From NCBI GenBank assembly GCA_031390755.1, contig JANMTS010000074.1, forward strand, positions 124,001 to 188,000: a stretch of DNA of 64,000 bases. Direction: 5' to 3'. A model generated the notes under the pieces. It did no database searches and was not told the origin of the DNA. It was given only the letters and a program-made list of their open reading frames with translations. This stretch comes from DATMER01 sp031390755. Lineage in GTDB: Bacteria; Acidobacteriota; Thermoanaerobaculia; Multivoradales; UBA5704. The translations under genes were made by a program, and so were the position numbers. This document shows positions 32,345 through 40,802 of this stretch, piece after piece. Position 1 is the first letter of the stretch. Each line of letters begins with the position of its first letter.

Positions 32345-35137
32345 ATGAGGAACCGTGCGCCCCTGCTTTGGGCTGCTCTCCTGCTTCTGACGGCTCTGTC
32401 TGTCAGTCCAGCCGTACCGGCCCACGCCGGCCAGGCAGCCTTGGTCGCGGATCTCGCTCCGGGGCCTTCCGGCGCCGAGAGCGACCCCTTCCTGGCTCCC
32501 CGGGAGCTCGTGACCTCCGCCGGCAGAACGTTCTTCTTCACCGGCGGCAGGATCACCGGCGAATTCGGCATCACTGAAACCGACCTTTGGGGAACCGACG
32601 GGACCGAGAGCGGCACGGAGCTGCTGGCCGTCCTGTGCACCCCACCTTCCGGCTGCAGCTTTCCTCCCTCCATCCTCGGCTCCCTCGACGATCGAGGCGT
32701 GGTCCTGTTTCAGGTCGATTCCGGCGACGGCACCGGCTCCGCCCCCCTCTGGCGGACCGACGGCACCCGCTCCGGAACGTACCCGCTCGCCGGCCCTTTT
32801 GCCTATCGCACCGACCGTGTGGTCCGCTTCGGCAGGCTGCACTACTTCCAGGCCTGCCTTCCGGCAGGACCCTGCTCTCTCTGGCACACGGACGGCACGG
32901 CCGCAGGAACGGGTCCGGGACCGGTTCTCAACAACAGTTCGATCGTGGTCTTCAAAGGCCGGCTGTTCTTCCTGACCAACGGCTCCAGGGCGGCTCTCTG
33001 GACCTCCGACGGCACTGCCGAAGGAACCCGGCTCGTCCGCCGTCTGCCGGATGGAGAGGGGAACCTGCTGACCGTGGCCGGCGGCCATCTCTATTTCGTG
33101 GGCGGGCTCAACGGCGAGGAGCTCTGGACGAGCGACGGCACGAGGGCGGGCACGCGCTTCGTCCGTATGTTCGGCGAGATGGACGACGACGGCTTCGGCC
33201 GCATCGAATCTTTCAAGCCCTGGGGAGAACGCGTCCTGTTCGTGGGAAGCCCCTCGGGCACCTTCAATCGGAACCTCTGGGTGAGCGACGGCACCCTCCA
33301 GGGAACCCGGAAGCTCACCCGATTCCCAAGCCAGGGCCTCATCGGCTATGTCTCCGAGAGCCAGAGCCCCATCTTCCGGAACCGGGTCTTCTTCGTCGTC
33401 TACACGAACGCCGGCCCTCAGCTCTGGTCCACCCGCGGCACCCGGGACACCACCGTTCCCCTCTCCGGCTGCCCGGGAGGCTGCCCCACACTCGACTTCG
33501 CCGCTCCCCTGGTTCGCTTCGGTCCGGGGCTGCTCATCCCGGGGATCGACGGGCTGCGCATCACGGACGGAACGGGGCCGGGCACACGCCGGCTGCACAA
33601 CGGACCGGTCGACGACATCGTACCGGCCGGGGACCTGGTCTACTTCGCTTCGGGCTCCAGCCTCTGGCGCACCGACGGGACGCTGGACGGAACCGAGCGG
33701 CTCGCCGAGATCCCCACCCGGCCGGACCGCCGGCTCGACCTCGTCGCCCTGGGCAGCCGCGCGGTCTTCCCCGGCAGCGATCCGGAGCACGGCGCGCAGC
33801 CCTGGATCACCGACGGCACTCCGGAAGGAACCCACCTGCTCGCCAACCTGGGCGGCGGTGGCGGCGCGTCTTCCATGCCGGCCGACCTCACGGCCTTGGG
33901 CGCCCGGCTCCTCTTCACCGCCGAGAACGTCGAGAACGCTGACGAGCGGAGCGTCTGGTCGAGCGACGGCTCCGCCGCCGGCACGCTCGCCCTGGCAGAC
34001 GCCGATCTCGACTCGCCTCCTCCGGCCGGACTGGTCCGGGCCGGCGGCCTCGGCTATTTCTCCTTCGACGCAGGCACCCATGCCGAGCTCTGGCGCACCG
34101 ACGGTTCCCCCGCCGGGACGGTCGCGGTCGCCGAGTTTCCCGACCGAATCGTCGGCAAGCTCTCGGAGGTCGGCGGACGGCTCGTCGCCCTGGTCTCCTC
34201 GACCCTCGGCGAGAGACCGGTCCATTCTCTCTGGACCAGCGACGGCACTCCGGCCGGCACGCGCAAGATCCTGGACCTGGCCGACGACACGGTGGAGATC
34301 GGCTCCTGGATCCCCCTGGGCTCCGAGCTGTTCTTCACCGCCGCCCGCGAGACCCGGCAGGACATCTACCGCACCGACGGCACGGCCGCCGGAACCCGGG
34401 CGATCCTGGAGACCGGCTGCTTCAACTGCACGCTCGGCGAGGTTCCGATCGAGGCGGTGCGCAAGGCGGACGGCAAGGTGATCCTCTTCGCCCAGGGCGT
34501 GGAGGACGGCCGCCGCAACGTCTGGCAGACGGACGGCACGCCGGAGGGGACGGTCGCCCTCCTTCCGAGCCCTTCCACCGGCGCGAACCGGATCGAGTCC
34601 CCCACGGCTCCCGCGGCTTTCGGGAACGACATCGTGTTTTTCGCCAACAGTTACGAGCTCGAATTCCCCTACTGGGGCCTCTGGCGCCTGCACGGCTCCG
34701 ACCTGACCCTGCTCAGCCCTGCAGGCAGCACCGGCTACGATTGGGTGAACCTGACGCCCCCTCTCGACGACGGGCACGGGCATCTGATCTTCAGCGCCCT
34801 GGACCGGGATCACGGCCGGGAGCTCTGGCGGACCGACGGCACGCCCGCCGGGACCGTGCTGCTCGCCGACATCCTGCCGGGACCGGTTTCCTCCGATCCG
34901 GAAGGATTGACGCGCGCGGGCGGCCACATCGTCTTCAGCGTCCAGGACGGCATTCACGGCCGGGAGCTCTGGACGACCGACGGCACCGCCTCCGGGACCC
35001 GGTTGCTCGAGGACATCGCGCCCGGCGGCGCCTCGTCGTCACCCCGGAGCTTCACCGCCGTGGGCGGCAAGCTCTTCTTCACCGCCGACGATGGAACCAC
35101 AGGCCGGGAGCCGTGGGTCCGGCCACTGGATTTCTGA
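32345..35137 (+). CDS. secreted ELWxxDGT-repeat protein (second of tandem pair)
   Basis: 930 aa, a paralog of the preceding gene, with its own signal peptide (LLWAALLLLTALSVSPAVPAHA). Repeats such as DLWGTDGTESGT, LWRTDGTRSGT, ELWTSDGTRAGT and ELWRTDGTPAGT run to the C-terminus, which ends FTADDGTTGREPWVRPLDF. Two bases separate it from the upstream stop, so both are made from one message. The long antisense frames over this pair are codon shadows, not genes. Confidence 0.86.
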   Translation: MRNRAPLLWAALLLLTALSVSPAVPAHAGQAALVADLAPGPSGAESDPFLAPRELVTSAGRTFFFTGGRITGEFGITETDLWGTDGTESGTELLAVLCTPPSGCSFPPSILGSLDDRGVVLFQVDSGDGTGSAPLWRTDGTRSGTYPLAGPFAYRTDRVVRFGRLHYFQACLPAGPCSLWHTDGTAAGTGPGPVLNNSSIVVFKGRLFFLTNGSRAALWTSDGTAEGTRLVRRLPDGEGNLLTVAGGHLYFVGGLNGEELWTSDGTRAGTRFVRMFGEMDDDGFGRIESFKPWGERVLFVGSPSGTFNRNLWVSDGTLQGTRKLTRFPSQGLIGYVSESQSPIFRNRVFFVVYTNAGPQLWSTRGTRDTTVPLSGCPGGCPTLDFAAPLVRFGPGLLIPGIDGLRITDGTGPGTRRLHNGPVDDIVPAGDLVYFASGSSLWRTDGTLDGTERLAEIPTRPDRRLDLVALGSRAVFPGSDPEHGAQPWITDGTPEGTHLLANLGGGGGASSMPADLTALGARLLFTAENVENADERSVWSSDGSAAGTLALADADLDSPPPAGLVRAGGLGYFSFDAGTHAELWRTDGSPAGTVAVAEFPDRIVGKLSEVGGRLVALVSSTLGERPVHSLWTSDGTPAGTRKILDLADDTVEIGSWIPLGSELFFTAARETRQDIYRTDGTAAGTRAILETGCFNCTLGEVPIEAVRKADGKVILFAQGVEDGRRNVWQTDGTPEGTVALLPSPSTGANRIESPTAPAAFGNDIVFFANSYELEFPYWGLWRLHGSDLTLLSPAGSTGYDWVNLTPPLDDGHGHLIFSALDRDHGRELWRTDGTPAGTVLLADILPGPVSSDPEGLTRAGGHIVFSVQDGIHGRELWTTDGTASGTRLLEDIAPGGASSSPRSFTAVGGKLFFTADDGTTGREPWVRPLDF

Positions 35138-35175
35138 GGTACGATCCGCGCAGCTGATCCGACTCGGGAGACGAC

Positions 35176-35520
35176 ATGGACCCACATTTTGATGGCGTGA
35201 TCTTCAAGACTCACTCCGGCGAGGTGCGCCGGCGGATGACCCGGCCCTTCCCGCCGTTCCGCATCCTCGACGTCCGCCCCCGCGGCGACTGGGAGCGCGG
35301 CCACATCCCGGGCTCCGTCTCCGTCGTCCCGGACGGCATCACCGGCTTCCCCGAGGGAGCCGACGCCCGCACCGAGTACCTCGTCGTCGGCGCCGAGCCG
35401 GAAGACCCGGCCATGCGCACCGCAAGCCTCGCCCTCAGGAAGCTCGGCGCCCACCGGGTCGTGGAGATGACCGGCGGAATGGCGGAATGGAAGATGGCCG
35501 GCGGGCCGGTAGGGACGTAG
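35176..35520 (+). CDS. rhodanese-like domain protein lacking the catalytic cysteine
   Basis: 114 aa. One rhodanese domain: FRILDVRPRGDWERGHIPGS, EYLVVGAEPEDPAMRTASLA and HRVVEMTGGMAEWKMAGGPV. At the active loop, where sulfurtransferases have a cysteine, the sequence is GAEPEDPAM with no Cys. It is probably a non-catalytic binding or regulatory module. It follows the ELWxxDGT gene closely. Confidence 0.78.
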   Translation: MDPHFDGVIFKTHSGEVRRRMTRPFPPFRILDVRPRGDWERGHIPGSVSVVPDGITGFPEGADARTEYLVVGAEPEDPAMRTASLALRKLGAHRVVEMTGGMAEWKMAGGPVGT

Positions 35521-35531
35521 CTGGAAGAGCA

Positions 35532-36197
35532 CTACCAGTCGCTGAATTCCGTCAGATCGCCGACCACCCGGTCGGCTCCTGCCGCACGCAGGGTCTCCAC
35601 GGTGGTCCGTCCCGTGGCCACCGCCAGCACCGGAATGCCGTGGGCCTGGGCGCAGGTCACGTCGTGGATCGTATCGCCCACAATCAGCGTCTCTTCCGGA
35701 CGGAAACGGCGGCCGAGATGGCGCTCGGCCCGGTCCAGCGCGAAGGGTGGGAGATCCGAGCGGTCCGTGGCGTCGCAGCCGAACGCGCCAAAGTCGAAGT
35801 AGCGGTTGAGGTCGAAGCGCGAGAGCTTCGTGCGGGCGCCCGGTTCCCAGTTCCCCGTGACCAGGCCGAGCGCGATGTCGTCGCGGCCCGCGAGATGCTC
35901 CAGCGCCTCGGCCACCCCGGGCAGCAGGCGCATCCCCTGACGATCGAGCTGCTCCTCCAATCGCGCCACGTAGCGAGTCCGGACCTCAGGCAGCCGTGCC
36001 CGCAGCTCCTCCTCAGCGATCCCGACCGGGCCAAGCAGGTCGAGGATGATCCGTGGATCGGTCCGGCCGGAGAAGTCGTACGTGTCGATGGCCCCGCCCG
36101 TGCCGAAGACCTCGGTCAGCGCCGAGCCCAGGATCGGCCGGACCTGCGGGCCGCAGTCCAGAAGAGTGCCGTCGATGTCAAAGAGGATGAGGCGCAT
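35532..36197 (-). CDS. HAD superfamily phosphatase (phosphoglycolate phosphatase-like)
   Basis: 221 aa. Complete HAD motifs: DIDGTLLDCG (nucleophile and acid), LVTGN, the basic residue region in motif III and GDTIHDV with the metal-binding acids. It is close to phosphoglycolate phosphatase-type enzymes. It starts nine bases from the enoyl-CoA hydratase stop, forming the end of the acyl-CoA operon, and might remove a side product or be an unlinked house-cleaning enzyme. Confidence 0.84.
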   Translation of the reverse strand: MRLILFDIDGTLLDCGPQVRPILGSALTEVFGTGGAIDTYDFSGRTDPRIILDLLGPVGIAEEELRARLPEVRTRYVARLEEQLDRQGMRLLPGVAEALEHLAGRDDIALGLVTGNWEPGARTKLSRFDLNRYFDFGAFGCDATDRSDLPPFALDRAERHLGRRFRPEETLIVGDTIHDVTCAQAHGIPVLAVATGRTTVETLRAAGADRVVGDLTEFSDW

Positions 36198-36206
36198 CCG
36201 GTTCGG

Positions 36207-37019
36207 TCAGTCCCGCCACCGCGGCGGCTTCTTGGATTCCAGGAACGTGGCGATGCCGTGCTTGCAGTCCGCCGTGGAGCGCGACGCGGCGTTCACTCCG
36301 GCGGCGTGGAGCAGCGACTGGTCGAGAGGGCGGCCGATCACGTCCAGGATCAACTTCTTCGTGCGGGCGATCGACTCCGAGCTGGCGGTCTGCAGGATCT
36401 CCGCGGCCAGAGCCTCTCCCGCCTCGGCGAGATCCTCGGCCGGACAGAGCCGGTTGACGAGCCCGATCTCCTGGGCCTTCTGGGCCTCCACGAAGCGAGG
36501 GAAGAGCAGCATCTCCCGGATGTCCGAGCCCCGCAGGCGCAACGGCAGGTAGGTGGCGACCAGCGCCGCCACGAAGCCGATCCGCACCTCGCTGTAGAGA
36601 AATCGGGCGTCGTGGGCGGCCACCACGAAGTCGTGTGCCGTGGCGATGCCGCAGCCCCCCGCCACGCAGGCGCCATGGACCAGGGCAATCGTCAGGGCGT
36701 CCTGCCGCAGCACCGACTCGAACAGGTCGCGCAGCCGTAGCGAGTCGCGGAGATTCTCGTCTTCGCCCGCATCGCGCAGGGAGGCGAGATGCTCCAGGTC
36801 GGCGCCGGCCGAGAAGTTCTTGCCCGCGCCGGAGAGGATCACCGCCCGGATCCCCTCCTCGCGCAACGGCGAGCGGTAGAGCGCGGTCAGCTCCTCGATC
36901 ATCGCCGGAGACAGGGCGTTGGCCCGCTCCGGATCGTTCAACGTCACCCAAAGAAGGTCGCGGTCGCGCCGGACGGTGAGCCGCTCGAAGGGCAGCCGAT
37001 CGTTCGATCCGCCGGTCAT
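36207..37019 (-). CDS. enoyl-CoA hydratase/isomerase family protein
   Basis: 270 aa. Crotonase fold: NDPERANALSPAMIEEL, ILSGAGKNFSAGADLEHL with the CoA oxyanion region, and HGACVAGGCGIATAHDFVVAA followed by YSEVRIGFV. The second catalytic Glu (in SEVRIG) is present; the first usual Glu position after GGCG is Ile. It may be a hydratase with altered chemistry, as in methylglutaconyl-type enzymes. The upstream AtuA C-terminal-domain gene overlaps it by four bases, fitting a branched acyl-CoA pathway. Confidence 0.85.
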   Translation of the reverse strand: MTGGSNDRLPFERLTVRRDRDLLWVTLNDPERANALSPAMIEELTALYRSPLREEGIRAVILSGAGKNFSAGADLEHLASLRDAGEDENLRDSLRLRDLFESVLRQDALTIALVHGACVAGGCGIATAHDFVVAAHDARFLYSEVRIGFVAALVATYLPLRLRGSDIREMLLFPRFVEAQKAQEIGLVNRLCPAEDLAEAGEALAAEILQTASSESIARTKKLILDVIGRPLDQSLLHAAGVNAASRSTADCKHGIATFLESKKPPRWRD

Positions 37020-37366
37020 CGCCGTTCCTCCTTCAAAGCGTTCAGCAGCGCGTCCGGAATCTCGACCTCCATCTGCAGGAGGCCCTGCGCGTGCGTCTTG
37101 CCCTGGGCGTCGTTCTTCAGGCTCTCGGTGCCGCCGCCGCCCAGGGAGTCCTTGAGGATGAAATTCATCGCCAGCAGGTTGGGAACCTCGTAGCGGTCCA
37201 CGCCGCCGCGGGCGACCTGCCGGAAGTGCTCGCCGACCCGCTCGGCCGTGACCTGCTCGCGGATCACCTCGTAAAGCTCCGGCGTCCTGGCGATCAGGCC
37301 GACGTTGCTCGCATCGCCCTTGTCGCCCGAGCGGGCGTTCGCCACCTCGTACAGACGGACCTTCAT
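37016..37366 (-). CDS. AtuA C-terminal (ferredoxin-fold) domain protein
   Basis: 116 aa. It matches the small domain normally fused to the C-terminus of AtuA-type DUF1446 proteins: VRLYEVANARSGDKGDASN, GLIARTPELYEVIREQV and RYEVPNLLAMNFILKDSLGG. Here it is a stand-alone gene. It overlaps its neighbours on both sides (ATGA), with a membrane protein gene between it and the DUF1446 gene. Confidence 0.8.
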   Translation of the reverse strand: MKVRLYEVANARSGDKGDASNVGLIARTPELYEVIREQVTAERVGEHFRQVARGGVDRYEVPNLLAMNFILKDSLGGGGTESLKNDAQGKTHAQGLLQMEVEIPDALLNALKEERR

Positions 37367-37761
37367 CGGATCTCCTTCCTGCGCAGACTGAGAGCCACTC
37401 CCGTCAACCCGGCCGCCGCCAGCAGCGCGGCCAGCAGGCCGGCGGTCCGGGGCGCGGTGAGGGCGGGATGGTAGAGGCCCGGCAGCAAGGCGCGGAACCC
37501 CTGATCGAGCGATTCATGATGCCGGGCTTCGAGCCCGGCGAAGGCGGCGCCTCCCGCGGCGAGCAGCAGCAGGAGAGCTCCGATGAGACGCAGCCCCGGC
37601 AGCCCGGCTTCCAGGCCTTGGCGGAGCGTCAGCGTCCAGGCGATGCCGAGCGCCAGCGCCCAAAGCAGGAAGGCGGTCCGGTCGGCAACCGCGCTGGTGC
37701 CGAAACCGAGGAGGAGAATCGGCAGCAGGCCCCCAAGCAGGCCTCCGTACCAGGTCTTCAT
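37363..37761 (-). CDS. small membrane protein within the AtuA-like operon
   Basis: 132 aa. At least three hydrophobic helices (GGLLGGLLPILLLGFGT; TAFLLWALALGIAWTLTL; LRLIGALLLLLAAGGAAFAGL; a last segment near the C-terminus) and a basic tail ending LRRKEIR. No family is recognised. It overlaps the DUF1446 gene upstream and the AtuA-domain gene downstream by four bases each, so it belongs to this operon; a role in substrate entry or an envelope component is conceivable. Confidence 0.65.
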   Translation of the reverse strand: MKTWYGGLLGGLLPILLLGFGTSAVADRTAFLLWALALGIAWTLTLRQGLEAGLPGLRLIGALLLLLAAGGAAFAGLEARHHESLDQGFRALLPGLYHPALTAPRTAGLLAALLAAAGLTGVALSLRRKEIR

Positions 37762-39149
37762 ACCTCTTCGACCGTGACCTCGATCCGGCTCTCGACGACA
37801 TCGCGGTCGAGCAGGGCCGGCCAGTAGGCCATGATCTCCTGCGCTCGCGGCCGGCCGCCGGCAAAGCCCGTGACTCCGGGCGGGCCGGCGGTGATGAGCG
37901 GCGCGATCTCCTTGCCGAAGCGCTCGACCTTCCCGGGATCGGCGTCGCGCACTCCCAGCCGCAGCACCACCTCGGGCGGCTCGGTATTGGAGCCGGTGGA
38001 GCCGGCGGAGTCGGAGGTCAAAATACCGGGCAGGCAGGCGCCCGTGCCGAGCAGCTCGACGCTCCGGTCCTCGTCCGCGAACGTGACCCCGGCGCGCTCC
38101 AGCCGCTTCCAGACCATCTCGGCCGCCAGCTTCGCCTTGTCCACGGCGCGAGGGCCGGACATCGTGATCTGGCCGCTCGACTTGTAGCCGGCCAGATAGG
38201 AGCCCGAGACCTTGAGGAACGGCGTCTTCGGCAAGCCTTTGATGCCCGAGACGCGGACCCGGTCCTTCCCCTCCTGCTCCAGACGGATGGAGGTGAAGTC
38301 GGCGATCACGTCCGGCGTGATGTAGCCCTCCGGATTGCCCATCTCATAGAGGAGCTGCTCGGAGACCGTGTCGACCGTCACCATGCCGCCGGTGTCCGGG
38401 TGCTTCGTCACCGTGAAGGTGCCGTCCTCGCTCGCTTCGACCAAGGGGTAGCCGACGTTCCAGAGGTCGGGAACCTCCCACCAGCGGCTGAAGTTGCCGC
38501 CGGTGCATTGGGCGCCGCACTCGATGATGTGACCGGCGATCGTGCCGGCGGCCAGGCGGTCCCAGTCGTCCTCGGGCCAGCCGAACTCGTGAATCATGGG
38601 CGCGAGCGCGAGCGCGGTGTCCGTGATGCGGCCACAGAGCACGATGTGGGCGTCCTGGCGCAGCGCCTCGACCACAGGCCGGGCGCCCAGGTAGGCGTTA
38701 GCGCTCATCACCCGGTCGATCGTGGGCCCCAGAGGCTCGCCGGTGTCCATGTTTTTCAAAGCGTGGCCGGCGGACGCCAGCTCGCGCAGCCGGGGGAACA
38801 CGTCGTCTCCCTCCACCACGCCGACCCGGATGCCGGAGACGCCGAGCTCGCGGGCGATCTCGAAGATCTTCGCGCGACAGGCGCGGGGGTTGAGCCCGCC
38901 GGCATTGGCCAGGATGCGCACGTTGCGCTCCTTGACCTCGGGAAGAACCCGCCGGACGAACCCGAGAAAGTCCGTGGCATAGCCCAGACGCGGGTCCTTG
39001 AGCTTCTGCCTCATCATGATGGAAAGGGTGACCTCGGCAAGATAGTCCATGCCGATGTAGTCGATGGGCCCGCCGCGGAGAAGCTCCACGGGCGCATCGA
39101 CGTTGTCTCCCCAGAATCCCTGGCCGTTACCGATTCGGATGGATCTCAT
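37758..39149 (-). CDS. DUF1446 / AtuA-like protein (acyclic terpene or acyl-CoA catabolism)
   Basis: 463 aa. It matches the DUF1446 domain of AtuA, a protein of acyclic terpene utilisation: RIGNGQGFWGDNVDAPVELL, NAGGLNPRACRAKIFEIARE, CGRITDTALALAPMIHEFGW, ECGAQCTGGNFSRWWEV. The biochemical activity of AtuA is not settled. The usual C-terminal domain is absent and encoded separately at 37016. Start ATG 39149. It heads a translationally coupled operon with a membrane protein, the AtuA domain, a crotonase and a HAD phosphatase. Confidence 0.85.
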   Translation of the reverse strand: MRSIRIGNGQGFWGDNVDAPVELLRGGPIDYIGMDYLAEVTLSIMMRQKLKDPRLGYATDFLGFVRRVLPEVKERNVRILANAGGLNPRACRAKIFEIARELGVSGIRVGVVEGDDVFPRLRELASAGHALKNMDTGEPLGPTIDRVMSANAYLGARPVVEALRQDAHIVLCGRITDTALALAPMIHEFGWPEDDWDRLAAGTIAGHIIECGAQCTGGNFSRWWEVPDLWNVGYPLVEASEDGTFTVTKHPDTGGMVTVDTVSEQLLYEMGNPEGYITPDVIADFTSIRLEQEGKDRVRVSGIKGLPKTPFLKVSGSYLAGYKSSGQITMSGPRAVDKAKLAAEMVWKRLERAGVTFADEDRSVELLGTGACLPGILTSDSAGSTGSNTEPPEVVLRLGVRDADPGKVERFGKEIAPLITAGPPGVTGFAGGRPRAQEIMAYWPALLDRDVVESRIEVTVEEV

Positions 39150-39230
39150 AAGCCGCGCAAGCCTAACACGCCGCGTGCCGACGAGCAGGGTTAGAATCTT
39201 GCATGCGGTCATCCTCGAAAGGAGGAGTGC

Positions 39231-39731
39231 ATGGGTTTGATCAAGAAGACCAAAGAGAAGCCGGCCAAGGCTGCCAAGTCCGAGGAAACCGGCTCCCCCG
39301 AAATTTCCCAGAAGCAGTTTCTCGAGAACCTGAACATCGACCTGGCCCACGAGTACGGAGCGGTCATCACCTACAGAACCTACGCCAGCCAGGTTCAGGG
39401 CCAGTGGCGGATGGAGCTCCGCAACTTCTTCGAGGCGGAGGTTCCCGACGAGCTCGGGCACGCCCAGATCCTGGCGGACAAGATCGTCGCGCTCGGCGGC
39501 ACTCCCACCACGAACGCGTCGCCGGTCAAGGCGGGCCGCGATGCCAAGGAGATGCTCGCCAACGCCCTGGAGGACGAGATCGAGACGATCGGCCGCTACG
39601 TCACCCGCCGCAAGCAGGCCGAGGCCCTCGGTCACTACGGCCTGGCGGTCGACCTCGACGATCTGATCCGCGACGAGAGCAGCCACCGCGACCAGATCCA
39701 GCTGATCCTCCGGCGCTGGGACACCGGCTAG
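39231..39731 (+). CDS. ferritin-like di-iron protein
   Basis: 166 aa. Four-helix bundle with E-x(n)-E-x-x-H pattern: LNIDLAHEYGAVITYRTYAS, FFEAEVPDELGHAQILADKI, ALEDEIETIGRYVTRRKQA, LIRDESSHRDQIQLILRRW. The Glu and His ligands fit a bacterioferritin/Dps-like or rubrerythrin-type iron site. The role is iron storage or oxygen/peroxide protection. GGAGGAG precedes the ATG, and a hairpin terminator follows at 39744. Confidence 0.85.
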   Translation: MGLIKKTKEKPAKAAKSEETGSPEISQKQFLENLNIDLAHEYGAVITYRTYASQVQGQWRMELRNFFEAEVPDELGHAQILADKIVALGGTPTTNASPVKAGRDAKEMLANALEDEIETIGRYVTRRKQAEALGHYGLAVDLDDLIRDESSHRDQIQLILRRWDTG

Positions 39732-39743
39732 TCGGCCGCCCTT

Positions 39744-39771
39744 CCCCTCTCTCAGTTTCCTGGGAGAGGGG
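39744..39771 (+). terminator. rho-independent-type hairpin after the ferritin-like gene
   Basis: Arms CCCCTCTC and GAGAGGGG, extended by three more pairs, with a 6-nt loop, 12 bp after the stop codon. It is followed by ATTTCCCC, a weak T-run. Confidence 0.6.
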
Positions 39772-39893
39772 ATTTCCCCATCCTCGACGTTTCTCCTCTT
39801 CGAGCGGCTCGATCGCTTCGATCGCCTTCGAACGCCGCCGTGCGTTCAGACATACAATCAAAGGAGCACACTCTTGAGAGAGGAGACTCCCCC

Positions 39894-40793
39894 ATGGCAT
39901 CACGACGGCTGGAGGATCTGGTCCCCGAGGTCCAGGAGATGGCGAAGAAGCACGTCCTGCTCTGTGCCGACGCCGGCTTCGAGCTGCTGATCTATTGCAC
40001 GCTCCGCGACGGGCACGAGCAGGCCCGGCTCTACCGCCAGAGCCGTACCAAGGAGCAGGTCCAGAAGAAGATCGACCAGCTTAACGCCAAGGGCTTCCCA
40101 GCCCTGGCCAAGATCCTCAAGGATGTAGGATCGCAGAAGAGCGGCCCCAAGGTCACCAACGCGGGGCCGGGTGAATCGTTCCACCAGTACTCCCGGGCTT
40201 ACGACTGCGTGCCTGTCGTCCAGGGCAAGCCGATCTGGAGCGCCGGCGGCGAAGGAGCGGCGCTCTGGCAGCAGGTCGGCAAGCTCGGCAAGAAGGCCGG
40301 TCTGGAGTGGGCCGGAGAGTGGACGACGTTCCGCGAGTTTCCCCACTTCCAGCTCACGGGCGGCAAGAGCGTCGCGGATCTCATGCAGGAGCGCTTCGGC
40401 GTCGCACCGGCCGGCGCGATGGGCATCGGCGCTCCCATGATGGCGGGCGGACCGGAGTCCGACGCCCTGCGCAACGCCCTCTCGGAGCCCAACACGGTCT
40501 ATCTCGTCTTCGGCTCGCAGGCCGGCGTCACGGACAAGAATCTCCGCAAGGCGTTCGACCTCGCCACCCTGGTCGCCAAGGGTTTCTCTCCATCCGTGTG
40601 GCGAACCTTCCTCGTCTCGAATCCCGCGGGCCTCTCTCAGGATCTGCACGATCTTCTCTGGCCGGGAGGCGACACCTCGCCCGCCGTGCTCCTCGGGCTC
40701 GGGACCGGGCTCGGACATCCCCGCGTCCGCGGTCTCAGCCTTGCGGATCTTCCGGACGCCACCGCCACCGCCCAGGTCTTCGCTCAGGGCTGA
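39894..40793 (+). CDS. M15-type (VanY-like) peptidase domain protein
   Basis: 299 aa. The first half resembles L-Ala-D-Glu/D-Ala-D-Ala carboxypeptidases of family M15 as found in endolysins: LLCADAGFELLIYCTLRDGHEQARLYRQS, SFHQYSRAYDCVPV (zinc His and Asp) and REFPHFQL (His-x-His equivalent). It cleaves peptidoglycan peptides or acts as a lysin. The second half (AFDLATLVAKGFSPSVWRTF) is helical and unknown. No signal peptide is seen. An eight-base gap leads to the next gene. Confidence 0.78.
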   Translation: MASRRLEDLVPEVQEMAKKHVLLCADAGFELLIYCTLRDGHEQARLYRQSRTKEQVQKKIDQLNAKGFPALAKILKDVGSQKSGPKVTNAGPGESFHQYSRAYDCVPVVQGKPIWSAGGEGAALWQQVGKLGKKAGLEWAGEWTTFREFPHFQLTGGKSVADLMQERFGVAPAGAMGIGAPMMAGGPESDALRNALSEPNTVYLVFGSQAGVTDKNLRKAFDLATLVAKGFSPSVWRTFLVSNPAGLSQDLHDLLWPGGDTSPAVLLGLGTGLGHPRVRGLSLADLPDATATAQVFAQG

Positions 40794-40802
40794 GGACACG
40801 AC

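Noticed and set aside
31841..34957. 1038-aa minus-strand frame antisense to the ELWxxDGT genes
   Set aside because: It mirrors the DGT-rich codons, lacks domains and a start, and runs across both paralogs and their junction.
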